Shown: in pieces, positions 12,361 through 22,455 of the stretch
Layout: every line of letters starts with the position of its first letter
Numbering within the stretch: the first letter of the stretch is position 1
Origin: Culex pipiens pallens
Taxonomy: Eukaryota; Arthropoda; Insecta; Diptera; Culicidae
Length of the DNA stretch: 64,000 bases
Direction: 5' to 3'
Assembly (NCBI RefSeq): GCF_016801865.2
Contig: NC_068938.1
Coordinates: forward strand, 183,481,754 to 183,545,753
Notes under the pieces: model-generated
Told to the model about the DNA's origin: nothing
Database searches by the model: none
Seen by the model: the letters and a program-made list of their open reading frames with translations, nothing else
Position numbers and translations under genes: made by a program

Positions 12361-13012
12361 TCAAATGTATTAATAGCTTCGAGGAATACATTAAAAAAAT
12401 TTAAAGCAAAATTAATATTTTAAGCAAAGCTAATTTTGACTTTAATTTTATTTTATTTAGTTACACTTTTATAGTAGTAGGCATATTTAAAGGAAGGCAC
12501 CACCAACAAAAATATTATTGATTAATTGAGTGACAAAGCCAGATGCAAAAAAAAAATAGTTTTCCTCAGTTTTACCCAGTTAGCCTTCCTTTCAACTTTA
12601 AAAAAAAATCAATTGTCAATGTTCAAAAAACACTGCGAAGTGTTAAGCTTTTACCAATTGTTGCGAAATTTTAAAACTATGCCTTACTTTTTAATTGGAC
12701 TAATTTTGGGCTATTTTCTGCATCACCGCAACCAAATTGGTGCTCTAGCACAGTGGTTTTTTGTTCAATGTTTGTGCACACATTTTAATGATCTAAAGGA
12801 CTTTACGTCTTTCAGTAAAAGGGGCGTATAAACCTCCAGCTACCCGATGCTTAACCCACCCACCTGTCACATCCAGCCTGGCAACCAACCTCTGACCACC
12901 TAATCAAACCGCACAAGTCACGTGTCACCTCTTCAAATTACACACTAATATCGCTTCTTCGATGGCCGCCACCGGTGCCGTCGGCGGGATTGTTCCGTCC
13001 CATGCACACGAA
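12361..13012. other. non-coding stretch, AT-rich then GC-richer
   Basis: AT-rich to about 12,700, then a mixed-composition patch (12,830-13,012). A 101-codon frame at 12,526-12,831 has no recognisable domain and sits in A/T-run sequence, so I do not call it a gene. Confidence 0.4.
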
Positions 13013-13994
13013 ACTACAATCGGCACCCAACAATTAGCATTAGCATTAGCATTTGGAGGACGCCCCACCACCGGAAGGCTCCACTACGCTTATCCCACTG
13101 TTTGGTGTGGTTGTGTTAGACCCTCATCCGGAATAATAATCCAACACGGGAGATACCATGTCTTCATCTTTTGATGAGTGTGTAATACAGCCCAGGGCAT
13201 AAGGGGGTCCACGCCGGGTCCAAGCTATCCTCGGGGAAATGAAGGAATGTTAGTAAACACCTATCTAAAGTGCGCAGGGACCCCTACGTCACCTTAGTGG
13301 TATAGATGTTTGTAGGGAGGTTTTGGACTCAATGTTAGTAGAAAGGTAAGACCCTAGGATATACCTTGACAGGTATTGCGGGTGTGTCAAAAGTTTTTAA
13401 CTGATAGTGTATTGAGCAGTATCTGCATTAAAATTTAAAAGTTAAACTCAAACAGCCGGCTGTAGAGTGAAATTAACTATTTATTATGTAAATTTTAATT
13501 GAATTTTATTTCATACGTAGAAAATGATTTTAAACTAATAGTGTACTGATGGTAAATTTAGTTAAGGCTTGGTTTTTAGTTGTTGAATTGTTTTATTTTA
13601 TTTTAATGTATTCAAATTTAGTTTTGATACTAAGTTTAAATAGTTATTGTTTTGATATATTTAAAACGAGATTCATAGTATTTCGAACAAAAGACCGACG
13701 AAGAAGTCACAAACACGAAAAACCGAAACAAAATTGTCTTATCCAGAGTTTTTTTTTTTTGAAAAAATGCTATAAGCGATTGTCTTTCATATGTTTATAG
13801 GACCTAATCAAAAATGTCGAGTTATGATGAATTATAATACTGCTGGATTTTAAGTATTAATTCCGAACGCGTTATGTAGTTAAATATGAATTTTCACAAG
13901 AGCTAAAGACAAAATTACACACACGCGATTGAACTACTGGATTATTTGTCGATATAACTCCTATTTGAAATGACTACAATCGGCACCCAACAAT
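13013..13994. mobile_element. putative retroposon insertion flanked by a 22-bp direct repeat
   Basis: An exact 22-bp direct repeat sits at 13,013-13,034 and 13,973-13,994; its core reads CAATCGGCACCCAACAAT. The roughly 940 bp between begin with TTAGCATTAGCATTTGGAGG, pass through a GC-richer 350 bp (13,050-13,400) and end AT-rich. A duplication of this length flanking a block with no inverted termini fits target-primed retrotransposition of a truncated, non-coding element. The orientation and family are not determined. An alternative is a simple segmental duplication. Confidence 0.5.
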
Positions 13995-15059
13995 GTGCAC
14001 AAAACCCAATTGTGGAACGCACTCCTCGGACCAACAACGCAACAAAAAAGTGCCATTCCAGAATGCAATACGCTCACAATGCAGTCCAATGGCAACAAAA
14101 CCAAATAATACGCTATAATGGTAACAAAACCCAATTCAACTGGGAAGACCAGGGGCTGAAATGTTTCGTCCGAAAAAAAAATTGAAACGAAATCTACATT
14201 TTATGCATGTACAATTCAGCCCTCTCGGTTTTTCCTTCGTGGTCGTCGGTGTCATTTATGCTGCTGCAGCATAAACAGCATAAGCACTCGAAAACGTTCC
14301 CCGGCAAGAGTTGCCCAGAAGCTTCTGTTACAATTAACCAATTTGCATATTGTTGATATTTGTTGCATAACGACGACGATCCCCGGACAAATATATTACG
14401 GTATTGCACGGCATCGCACGTCGTGTTCTGTTTGCAGTCGACACTTTTCGATTTGCTTTGAGCGGCCTTTTCAAATGTCAACCCCTTTTTCCCGGGCGCG
14501 CGCGATCGATCGGATGTTGAAAGAGCGTTCTAGGTTAGGTCTCCGGGCGTCGGAAATCGGAAATAACACACAAGTCGGTGCGATGTCGGCTACGTCGTTT
14601 TGCAACGCCGAGGCACGCTTCTTATGGGTTTGCCTGCCATTCATTTTGATTATTTAATATTCAAATTAGTTTGATTTATGAGTCACTGGAGTATGGGTGA
14701 CAAGTGACAATGGCTGAATGCCTGCAGGTTTGGGGGAGAGGGTTGGGTGTGCGGCGTGCTGCAGACGACAAATCATAACCGAATTGACAGCACCTTGACG
14801 AAATAGTTGGAATTGTTATGGCAAGGCAGGAGCTCTAATTGTTATTAAACTTCTCTGTTTGAAAAAATTTCTGTGACCGTGTACAACATTTATTTGCGAT
14901 TGAGAAATGTTATAAAATGTTATAAATCCACAAAAAGTCGCTAAATACGTTTAAGTGCTTAAAATGATTCTTTGGACAAGCATTACACCCTGCGACTAGT
15001 TTTTATTTTATTTTATTTGATTATTTTATAAAATATACTGACATAAACTTCAACAAATA
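13995..15059. other. single-copy non-coding stretch
   Basis: Contains a loose duplication of an AACAAAACCCAAT-type motif (14,000-14,145) and a GC-richer island at 14,220-14,640 with a GCGCGCGCGATCGATCGG patch (14,497-14,514). No supported gene. Confidence 0.4.
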
Positions 15060-15469
15060 CAGTATGTAAAAAAAGTATTTACACCCCTTGAGCACAATAC
15101 ACATTTTGTGATGACTTTTTTTTGTGAAACTTTACATTGAATCCAAATTATTTTTTTAATCAATCAAGGATGCCTATTTGGAGTTGAGAGACTGGATTCA
15201 TGGTGATTTGTCAACAAATAACTTTATTTATGTAAATTTTTCGAAAGGTGTACAAACTTTTTTGCACCTTTTTTTATTTTTGTGATAGTATTTGTTATTT
15301 AACTTTTTACAGAAATCATCTTTTCATGAACTTTTTGTAGCAAAATGTTCGGCATGAGTTTCTGAACGAAACGTAGTACTAGGTTTCTGTCAAACTTTAA
15401 ATTGTTTACATGTTTCATCACAAAATGTGCATTGTACCCAAGGGGTGTACATACTTTTTTTACATACTG
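15060..15469. mobile_element. Tc1/mariner-like non-autonomous element, short derivative
   Basis: The ends are CAGTATGTAAAAAAAGTA and its inverse TACTTTTTTTACATACTG, flanked by TA on each side (15,058-15,059 and 15,470-15,471), the classical Tc1/mariner target duplication. The terminal repeat is about 55 bp and includes the ACACCCCTTG block. The inside matches only the right arm of the 37,292-38,784 element, so this 410-bp copy is an asymmetric deletion derivative. No transposase is encoded. Confidence 0.88.
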
Positions 15470-15498
15470 TATATGCAACGGCCTGAGTTAATCAATAA

Positions 15499-15718
15499 AA
15501 AAAACGAAACTATTGGCACTACGCCCCCCGGGGCATGGCCTTCCTCTAACGTGGGATTTCTGCTCCAGCGCCTCTGACGAGACAGGAGAAACCGGGACCG
15601 ACGTTTTACTTCACCATCCGATAGAAGCTCAGTGTATAAGGCGGGAATCGAACCCGCGTCTCATAGCATCATCGGGATCGGCAGCCGAAGCCGCTACCCC
15701 TGCGCCACGAGACCCACA
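15499..15718 (-). mobile_element. tRNA-derived SINE with 15-bp target duplication
   Basis: Read on the minus strand, the element starts GGGTCTCGTGGCGCAGGGG (polymerase III A-box-like) and has a B box GGTTCGAATCCC about 50 nt on, followed by a GC-rich body of about 140 nt ending in a short T tail. It is flanked by an exact 15-bp direct repeat TGAGTTAATCAATAA (15,484-15,498 and 15,719-15,733). This is a textbook SINE insertion. The head looks tRNA-like, but I could not assign an amino acid. The sharp duplication suggests a fairly recent insertion. Confidence 0.9.
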
Positions 15719-15733
15719 TGAGTTAATCAATAA

Positions 15734-16000
15734 TAATAATCAAATTTTCATAATCTGCCGAAACGCAATTTTGTTGGCATTTTCAGACAAATATTTAAAT
15801 TGTCTCAAAATACCGTATATTTTCGAAAATACTGGAATTTTAATTTAAAGCACGGTATTTTGAAAATATTGAGTATTCAATTGAGTATTTAACAAAAAAA
15901 AATAGTTCATAATTATAAAAAAATCATGCAAAATTTGCGAATTCTTGAAGTAAACGGTTTTTTATCATTTGTTTTTTTAGGAATTATACTTTGAATTTTA
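15734..16000. other. AT-rich spacer
   Basis: AT-rich DNA between the SINE and the family C block; no features seen. Confidence 0.4.
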
Positions 16001-17100
16001 GGGCCGATGCAAATATTTTTCAAAATCTGTATCCCTCGGCTTTGGCTGGGGTCAAGGGAGGCAAAAAAAATTGAAATACAAGCCATAGTTACAGAATTTG
16101 CAAGGAAAAAGTGTTTTAAAATGCATTTTACATTAGTTCAGATGTTTTGCAATAATTAATTTTCAAAAAATAAATTTTTGGCAAGAAAAACTTCGAAAAA
16201 TTTCTAAAATTCTAAAGATTTTTAAATCAACTCAAAAATGCTAAAAGTGATTCTAAACGCAGAAAACGCATTTTAAATTGATTTCAGTTGATTGTACCTA
16301 AATTTCCATAGAAATTTCGAAGTTTTTTGAAAAAAAAATTTGCCTCCTGATTTTCAGGCTAATTTTGAAGAGGTAGGGGGGAATAAAAACTTTAAATAAA
16401 ATTTGTACCTTAGGCCGTTGCAAATATTTTTTGAAGTTATGTCCCTCGACGCCGACCTTAGTCGAGGTGGGAGGGGCGAAAAATAAAAAAGATTAAACTT
16501 TAAATTTACGATCCATGGTTTCAACATTTGAATGAACAAAGCATTTAAAAATGCATTTATTTTACACCTGCCCAGTTGTTTTGCAATCATTAGTTTTTAA
16601 ATAAACTAAGATTGACGAAAAAAATTTTTTTTGCAAAAAAAACAGTTCTTGCGGTGCTGTACATTGGAATTTCATAAAAATTCAAAATAATTTTAATCCC
16701 AAAGCCCAAACATGCTTAATATGATTATAAATGCAGAAAAATGGGTTTTAATTTTTTTTAAGTTGATTTGACTTCTATTTTCATTAAAATTTTGAAGGTT
16801 TTTGAAAAAATATTTTTGTCCCCCTTGATTACCAATTTTGTAGGGTGGGGGCATAAACTTTGAAAAATATTTGCAATGGCCTTACTACATTATCAACAAA
16901 TTTATTCTCAGCAAGGATATTGAAAATTTATCATGATATGGCTGGATTTAGTAAATTTTAGAAATATTCTAAAACAAATTTCTCGTCCGTTAGGCTATTG
17001 CAAATTTTATTTCAAGTTACCCTCCTCCATCCTCCCCGCTTCGAAAATGCTTCAAAAAATCAGGGGGCAAATAAATAATTATAGCCGAAAATTGATATTT
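16001..17100. repeat. family C repeat block, about three degenerate copies
   Basis: The motif GGCCGTTGCAAATATTTTTT and its variants recur near 16,010, 16,412, 16,865 and 16,990. The first two are followed by the same order of blocks: TCCCTCG, an AAATGCATTTT-like block and a TTTTGCAAT block. The roughly 400-bp spacing suggests an old tandem arrangement. A further copy lies at 58,012-58,400. No coding potential or clear termini were found. Confidence 0.65.
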
Positions 17101-17482
17101 TATTGAAAAAACTTTTAAAATTAGTTGTAAACTATTTAAAAACTTTTTTAATTTTAAAACAATATGCAAAATTTTCAACTTTTGAACCACGGATCAGAAA
17201 AAACATACAACTTTAGAAAAAAATATTTTCCTAAATTAATTGGTATTTTGTAAATATTGTGTAACAGCACAACTGTAATAATGTTTAAAGCATCTTGTGA
17301 TACTTTATGCCTCAAAATATTGAATGTTAGGTTTGAAAATCGAAATATAGCTGAGGATTAAATACTTCAAATAAAATTTGTTCCAGCATTATCGCCGATT
17401 GAATGATTGACATTACGATAACGATAGATTATCTTTAGCATTTCGACGATAATGATAATCCTTATTGTTATCGTTAGACGTT
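17101..17482. other. AT-rich stretch with repeated GATAA/TTATC motifs
   Basis: AT-rich; 17,388-17,475 contains clustered CGATAA, GATAAC and TTATC motifs on both strands. Such clusters could bind GATA factors, but there is no independent support. Confidence 0.35.
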
Positions 17483-17900
17483 CACCCAAAACTGGCAGCG
17501 CTAGTCCGAGAGAATGATGGTCTCGAGTCGAGAGAATAGTGGTACCATTCACGGACGCAGAGAACACAGCTCGAGATGGCGATAGAACTATTCTCTCGAG
17601 GTTCATTTGCAAAAAAAGTTCATCCGTCAAACAAAAAACCAAAAGTGTCGACAACGGGAATCGAACCAGAGACCTTTGACTAACCAATCCAATGACTTAG
17701 CTGCCTCGGCCACCACAGCTTAGTGACCATGGAGAAGTCAGAAGTCGATGTATGACACTTGTTGGAGATTTATTGATTCAACTAACGAATGAACTCATTT
17801 GTTATGATGGTGTGAGTTGGTACCATTATTCTATCGATTTTGGCACTGAGCCCTCAATAAATTTTGAGAGAACGATTATCTCGATTCTGAATTTTGGGTG
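17483..17900 (-). mobile_element. TIR-bounded element with tRNA-like core, copy 1
   Basis: The left end CACCCAAAACTGG and right end TTTTGGGTG are inverted. On the minus strand, about 17,716 down to 17,640, there is a tRNA-like segment with a TGGTGGCCGAGG A-box-like motif and a B box GGTTCGATTCCC. A GTTCATTTGCAAAAAAAGTT motif follows. The element at 45,451-45,847 has the same architecture: the same termini, tRNA-like core and that motif. It combines SINE-like promoter elements with DNA-transposon-like termini. Confidence 0.7.
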
Positions 17901-17944
17901 TTGGATCGTTAGTAATGTCTAAAAAAACAACAACAAAAAGTCAT

Positions 17945-18195
17945 ACCGATAGTTTTTAAAAGAAAACTTCAATCAAAATAGAGTTGTTTTTTAGATAGTA
18001 ACCATTAACCGGCTTTACAGAACATGACGATTCTGACTTTATTTATCCCGCTTCCTACACTGAAATATTTTTTTTGTTTCAGTGTAAGAAGCGGGATAAA
18101 TAAAGTCAGAATCGTCAAGTTCTGTAAAGCTGGTAATTGGTTACTATCTAAGAAACAACTCTATTTTGATTTAATTTTTTTTAAATACTATCGGT
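17945..18195. repeat. 251-bp near-perfect palindrome (MITE-like)
   Basis: ACCGATAGTTTTTAAAA at the left end faces its inverse ending at 18,195. The arms include AGAGTTGTTT, TTACAGAAC and GCGGGATAAATAAAGTCAG, and meet at ACACTGAAA...TTTCAGTGT near 18,058-18,086. The whole sequence can fold into one hairpin. There are no coding features. Confidence 0.85.
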
Positions 18196-18265
18196 TTTGA
18201 ATTTTTTTTAAGTAATTCGAAAAACCAATTACTAAACATGGAAAGGAGACAAAATTAATAATAAT

Positions 18266-18593
18266 TGGGTCCTAAAATGAAGCTTAGATTGCTGATATTA
18301 TTGTTTACAGCGATAAAGCTTATTTTTCTGAGTACAATGACCCTTTGTACGAGCACAAAGAGTTCAAAATGGGTTTTTGAATCAATTTTGAAAAATTAAC
18401 CTCGCGGTCCTTCTTGACAGAAAAGCTCCTACTTGACAGCTCGTTCCAAGGGGACCATAGTTGATCCATCGGAAAAATGTTGTCTTGTCAAAAAAAAAAA
18501 TTGCATTAAAATGAAAAAAAGTGATCAGAAATGGTTTTTTATCGTGTTTTTTTACCGTTGTACATAAAAATTGACATAGGGCTTTAGTACCCA
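18266..18593. mobile_element. MITE with TGGGTCCTAAA/TTTAGTACCCA ends, copy 1
   Basis: A 328-bp block bounded by imperfect inverted ends TGGGTCCTAAA and TTTAGTACCCA. It is closely matched by 21,811-22,137 over its entire length, with shared blocks AACCTCGCGGTCCTT, TTGACAGCTCGTTCCAAGGG and ACCGTTGTACATAAA. The matching ends of both copies define the element. It is non-coding. Confidence 0.88.
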
Positions 18594-19299
18594 ATTATAA
18601 TATAATAATAATTTCATGTGACGAGTTTCAACAAGGCCTCGGGGTTTTCGATTTTTATACAATATCTCAGAATCAAATTATTTTATTTATCTGTGAAAGT
18701 CAAAAGGTGAGGCATTGTGAGCTGCACATGAATATCCTAACTCAATTTGGTCCAACATGCACGTATGACAAGATAGCATGACTAAAACGAACTACTTGTC
18801 CTAAACCAATCTCATTTCATACAAGTCAGCAGAATACTTTACAACCCTAATAAAACCAATTTGTTGCCATTTCTGACACTGAAAAGAGTTTTCAGTTTAA
18901 ATGCAACAAAATCGCTCCATTTTTCGTCCATAATGGGACACAAATTTATCACACAGCCCCATCTTCATCCTAGAGTTAAGAGCAAAAAAATGTTGCCAAA
19001 ATATTACCTTTTCAGCTCGCAAAAGAAGCTTCCAGCAGTAGAACACCGCTTTCGTTGTCACTGTCGTCGTGCTTCCCATTCAAAGTCGTGCTCATTCTAG
19101 TTACAAAAAGAGGAAGAAAGGCAACAGAAATGCTCGCACAATGTGCCCTGAATATCTCTTTTCGAGCAGGCACCGGGGCCCAATATAGTTGGGGTGTAGA
19201 ATATCCTTTTCATGGAGAGTTTCCGAACACAACACAAAACTACATACGAAACGACGAAGCGGAGAAGGGAACAAGTCGGAGGAGTACTTCCGAGTGATA
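18594..19299. other. non-coding stretch leading into a CpG-rich island
   Basis: No repeat shared elsewhere was recognised. Composition shifts from AT-rich to balanced after about 19,020. Confidence 0.4.
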
Positions 19300-20900
19300 A
19301 AAGGCCAAAAGAGCGGCCGAACACTGCTGGAGCGCTAGACTACAAAACACGCACACAACGCTGTGCGCCGCTGCCGGCGCAAAGAATGACAAGAAAGGGA
19401 AGAAAGCACAAGAAAAGAGAGAATACCTGCCTTTCACGGCACGCACACAAAGATACAGCTGGCGGCTCTCACTCCACGACTTGGACGACTAAAATGTAGC
19501 TATTTCCTTTTATCCAATTAGAATTCATCGTTTGTTACACTGACACAGAGCAAAGCATGCCTTGAGTACAACGGTGACGACGATTCGTTGGAGGAAGTGA
19601 GACGGCAGAGCAAAAGAGGAATACCAAGGGTGAACAAAGGAAAACATATGATACCACCCTTTTGTTTGCGTTTTGCGGCGTTGCCACGTTTTCTCCAGCG
19701 GGATTCCGATTCGAATTTCCCCTTTTTGGTCGGGCTCACCAATACACTCGCAGCGCGCGCACTTGTCGAAGCGTCTTGAACCTGCTCTTCTCTCGCGCGC
19801 GCTGTCTAGAGTTGTCTCTTTTCGTCTGGTGGCGCCCGTCCGCGCGCCATTCGAGCTTGGCCAACGCCTTCTAAGATGCCGGGGAGAGACTCTCGTCGGG
19901 GGGCGTCCGCGCATGCTTGGATCCCGAGCGCGCTCTCTCTCACGACGACGGGGGGTCAACCACGCGGTGGATGTCCTCACCGGGAGCGCGCACGCGATCC
20001 GACCTGTGAATGTGTTGGCCCAAAACACGTTCCGACAGGTCGCGGAACCCACCGGGGCTCCAATCTCTTTCGCGCTCGCGCGTCTTTTCGGGCCTTACCC
20101 CTTTGCGTCCTTCTCCTACCGGTGGACCCCTCGGCTGTCGTCGTGGCCTTCCCGTTTGTTGTTGTTGTAAACAAGTATCGTTGAATGTCAGTTACGTCGA
20201 AGGTTTTTGCAAGTTTGGATGTTTTATTATCAATTATACAAACATATAGCGGACCGCGGACGCCGAAGCCCAGGGCCCCTTGGCCTTTTCTGAACCCGCG
20301 AAAGTGCACACAACAAATAAATCACTTAATTAGCATTTCGATTCATCGGTCACCGGGAGTGCGCTCCGACTCCAGACGAAAAATTCACAACAATGCCGTC
20401 GCGTCAAGCGCCCCTATTGTGACAGTTCTGTGACGGTAGTGTTCTACGACGCGTCGCGCCCAAAGTGTGTCTCCTCCCTAGGTCAACAAACTAGTGTCAA
20501 GTGCAAAACCGCAACAAGCCCCGATTGTGTCACGTGTGAGTGCTGCCAGAGGAAAAAAATATTAAAAAGTGACAAGCCCCTTGTTCTGCTGACGAGTGTC
20601 GCACCCCTACAAGATTGTAATTTACCAATAAATATCACCACCACCGGCAAACGCCCCCAGCTGCAGCTGTCAAATCGGATCAAGCGACATCTTCGCAAAT
20701 CGGACGTATCAAGCTCGGATTCGGAGCGGACAACAGCACCAGCAAAAAAAAGTAGGCAATTTACAATCAAACAAATGGAAAAAAAATCGAAGTTGGCACT
20801 GGCTTCGCAGTGCCGACGCCACTTGCCATAATGGCGCGTCAGAGCTGTCACTGTTCGTGCCATAATGGCGGAACCAAACGCTGAAGCTTTGCGTTTGATT
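19300..20900 (+). promoter_or_regulatory. CpG-rich island: candidate promoter and untranslated first exon
   Basis: This 1.6 kb is the most CpG-rich part of the window, with GCGCGC and CTCTCGCGCGCG runs (19,750-20,110), GAGAG/CTCTC motifs, and a TCAGTT initiator-like motif near 20,188. The sequence at 20,400-20,760 has the balanced, GTGC/CAAC-rich texture common in insect 5' leaders. Possible donors are GTGAGT at 20,536 and GTAGGC near 20,753. Two copies of TGCCATAATGGCG lie at 20,824 and 20,858. Overlapping open frames in all directions reflect high GC content. A 133-codon + frame (20,430-20,831) is not clearly protein-coding. Linkage to the exon at 62,775 is inference. Confidence 0.35.
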
Positions 20901-21314
20901 ATAATGCTAATTTGCATACATATTTTGCTGTCGAAGCGGAAGGGGACAGCATTTCATGAATGGGTTTGGCTTCTTGAGATGCCTCGTTTGTTTGTTTGAT
21001 GAATTTTCGGATAGAAGAAGCGGACGGATATTTATGTTTATTCATAAAGGCTTTGGACTACCTTTGGAAGCACCGAAAGCGAGATTGTCAAAATAACTGT
21101 GAATCGGGTGATAAGAAGAGGGATAAGAACGTGGCGCGTGCTGCGATGCATGGAATTGAAGGGATTCGATTGTTTAAAAGTGGATGGCCAACAAGGAAGA
21201 CTGGTGGGTCAATGTTATTTACATAAGAAATTCGTAGGAAATTGCGCAAAATGCAAGTGTTCGTGAATTATTTCCTTTAATACTTTTTTGTAAACTAGCA
21301 TAATTAAAGCCTAA
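20901..21314. other. non-coding stretch downstream of the island
   Basis: Balanced composition to about 21,220, then AT-rich. A short + frame (20,996-21,226) has no recognisable features. Confidence 0.35.
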
Positions 21315-21432
21315 CATTTCAAAAGGGCACATAACTTTTGTAAACAATAGTGTATCCCTTTTATTTTAATGACAGTTTACATAAGGCGTGAAAGGGATAC
21401 ACTCTTGTTTAGTTATGTGCCCTAATGAAATG
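21315..21432. repeat. 118-bp palindromic MITE
   Basis: CATTTCAAAAGGGCACATAA faces its inverse ending GTGCCCTAATGAAATG at 21,432. The arms also contain GTGTATCCCTTT and AAAGGGATACAC around a loop of about 30 bp. Confidence 0.85.
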
Positions 21433-21810
21433 GCAAGCACGAATTGTAAAGTTGAAAACAAAACATTACGATTTTATTTTTATTTTTAGTTTTTATAGCA
21501 TAAAATAGAAATCACTCAATACACGGACATTAGAACCCTCACCAAGTCAACACATGACACGGTTGATTTCTGATCATTCTCCACTTATTTTGCTATTCCT
21601 GCCATTTTATTATTTTTGCTAAATCCGTTAGTTTTTGCTTGATTAGCTGAAATTTCTGAAGATTATTATTTAAAAAACATGAACTGGGGTATGCCACACA
21701 AAGACCATGCACTATTTTTGAAAAAAAGTTTATTTCAAAAAATAAAATAGGTAATTTAAAAATTCTTAGTTGAATCCCGGGGTCATAGTTTTTCTTGTTA
21801 AAATCAGATT
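21433..21810. other. AT-rich spacer
   Basis: AT-rich; no recognisable gene or repeat. Confidence 0.4.
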
Positions 21811-22137
21811 TGGGTCCTAAAATTAAGTTTAGATTGCTGATATTATTGTTCACAACGATAAAGCTTATTTTTCTGAGTACAATGACCCTTTGTACGACCA
21901 CAAAAAGTTTAAAATGGATTTTTAAATCAATTTTGAAAAATTAACCTCGCGGTCCTTTTTGACAGAAAAGGTCCTACTTGACAGCTCGTTCCAAGGGGAT
22001 CGTAGTTGAATCATCAAAAAAAATGTTGTCTTGGTAATAACTTTTTTGCATTAAAATGAATATAAGTGATCAGAAATGGTTTTTAATCGTGTATTTTACC
22101 GTTGTACATAAACATTTACATAGGGCTTTAGTACCCA
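21811..22137. mobile_element. MITE with TGGGTCCTAAA ends, copy 2
   Basis: A 327-bp block colinear with 18,266-18,593 and ending in TTTAGTACCCA. The two copies differ by scattered substitutions and small T/A-run changes. Their shared ends against different flanks show that they are separate insertions. Confidence 0.88.
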
Positions 22138-22254
22138 TTTAAGATGTTCAAATTATATTTTTAAGTCAAATGTACCATCACTTAAGCTGCTGATTTAGTT
22201 TTTAAGACAAAACATCATTTTTTATTATTAGTTAGCTGAGTTTATAAGCTTTTT

Positions 22255-22455
22255 AACAAAATACATACCTGGAGTTTTTTTGTTTTTTTTTTAAAGTTCC
22301 AATAAACCAAATTTTCAGTTTTTGCTTTTTGGGTGTTTTTGAAATCGCCTTGAGCCAGGAGTATTAAAAACACCCAAAAATCAAAAACTTAAAATTTGTT
22401 TTTTTGGACCTTTTTTTTTAAAAAAAAAAATAACTCCAGTTATACATTTTAGGTA
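22255..22455. repeat. inverted repeat with AAACACCC arms
   Basis: A left arm (GGAGTTTTTTTG, AAATTTTCAG, TTGGGTGTTTTT) faces a right arm (AAAAACACCCAAAAA, AAAATTTG, AACTCC) across a GAAATCGCCTTGAGCCAGG loop. A fragment of the same family, with GAAACCGCCTTAAG and AAAAACACCCAAAA, lies at 62,570-62,660. Confidence 0.7.

Noticed and set aside
12526..12831. 101-codon frame with hydrophobic stretch
   Set aside because: No recognisable family, and sits in A/T-run sequence where such frames arise by chance.
15640..15718. Free-standing tRNA gene on the minus strand
   Set aside because: The tRNA-like head continues into a SINE body and is flanked by a target duplication, so it is a retroposon and not a tRNA gene.
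19525..20170. 175- and 165-codon frames on opposite strands
   Set aside because: They overlap each other in GC-rich, stop-poor sequence. Arg/Ser-rich translations of CpG islands are common and I saw no domain or splice support.
20430..20831. 133-codon plus-strand frame in the CpG island
   Set aside because: Contains possible splice donors and has leader-like texture; more likely untranslated. Kept only as part of the candidate promoter.
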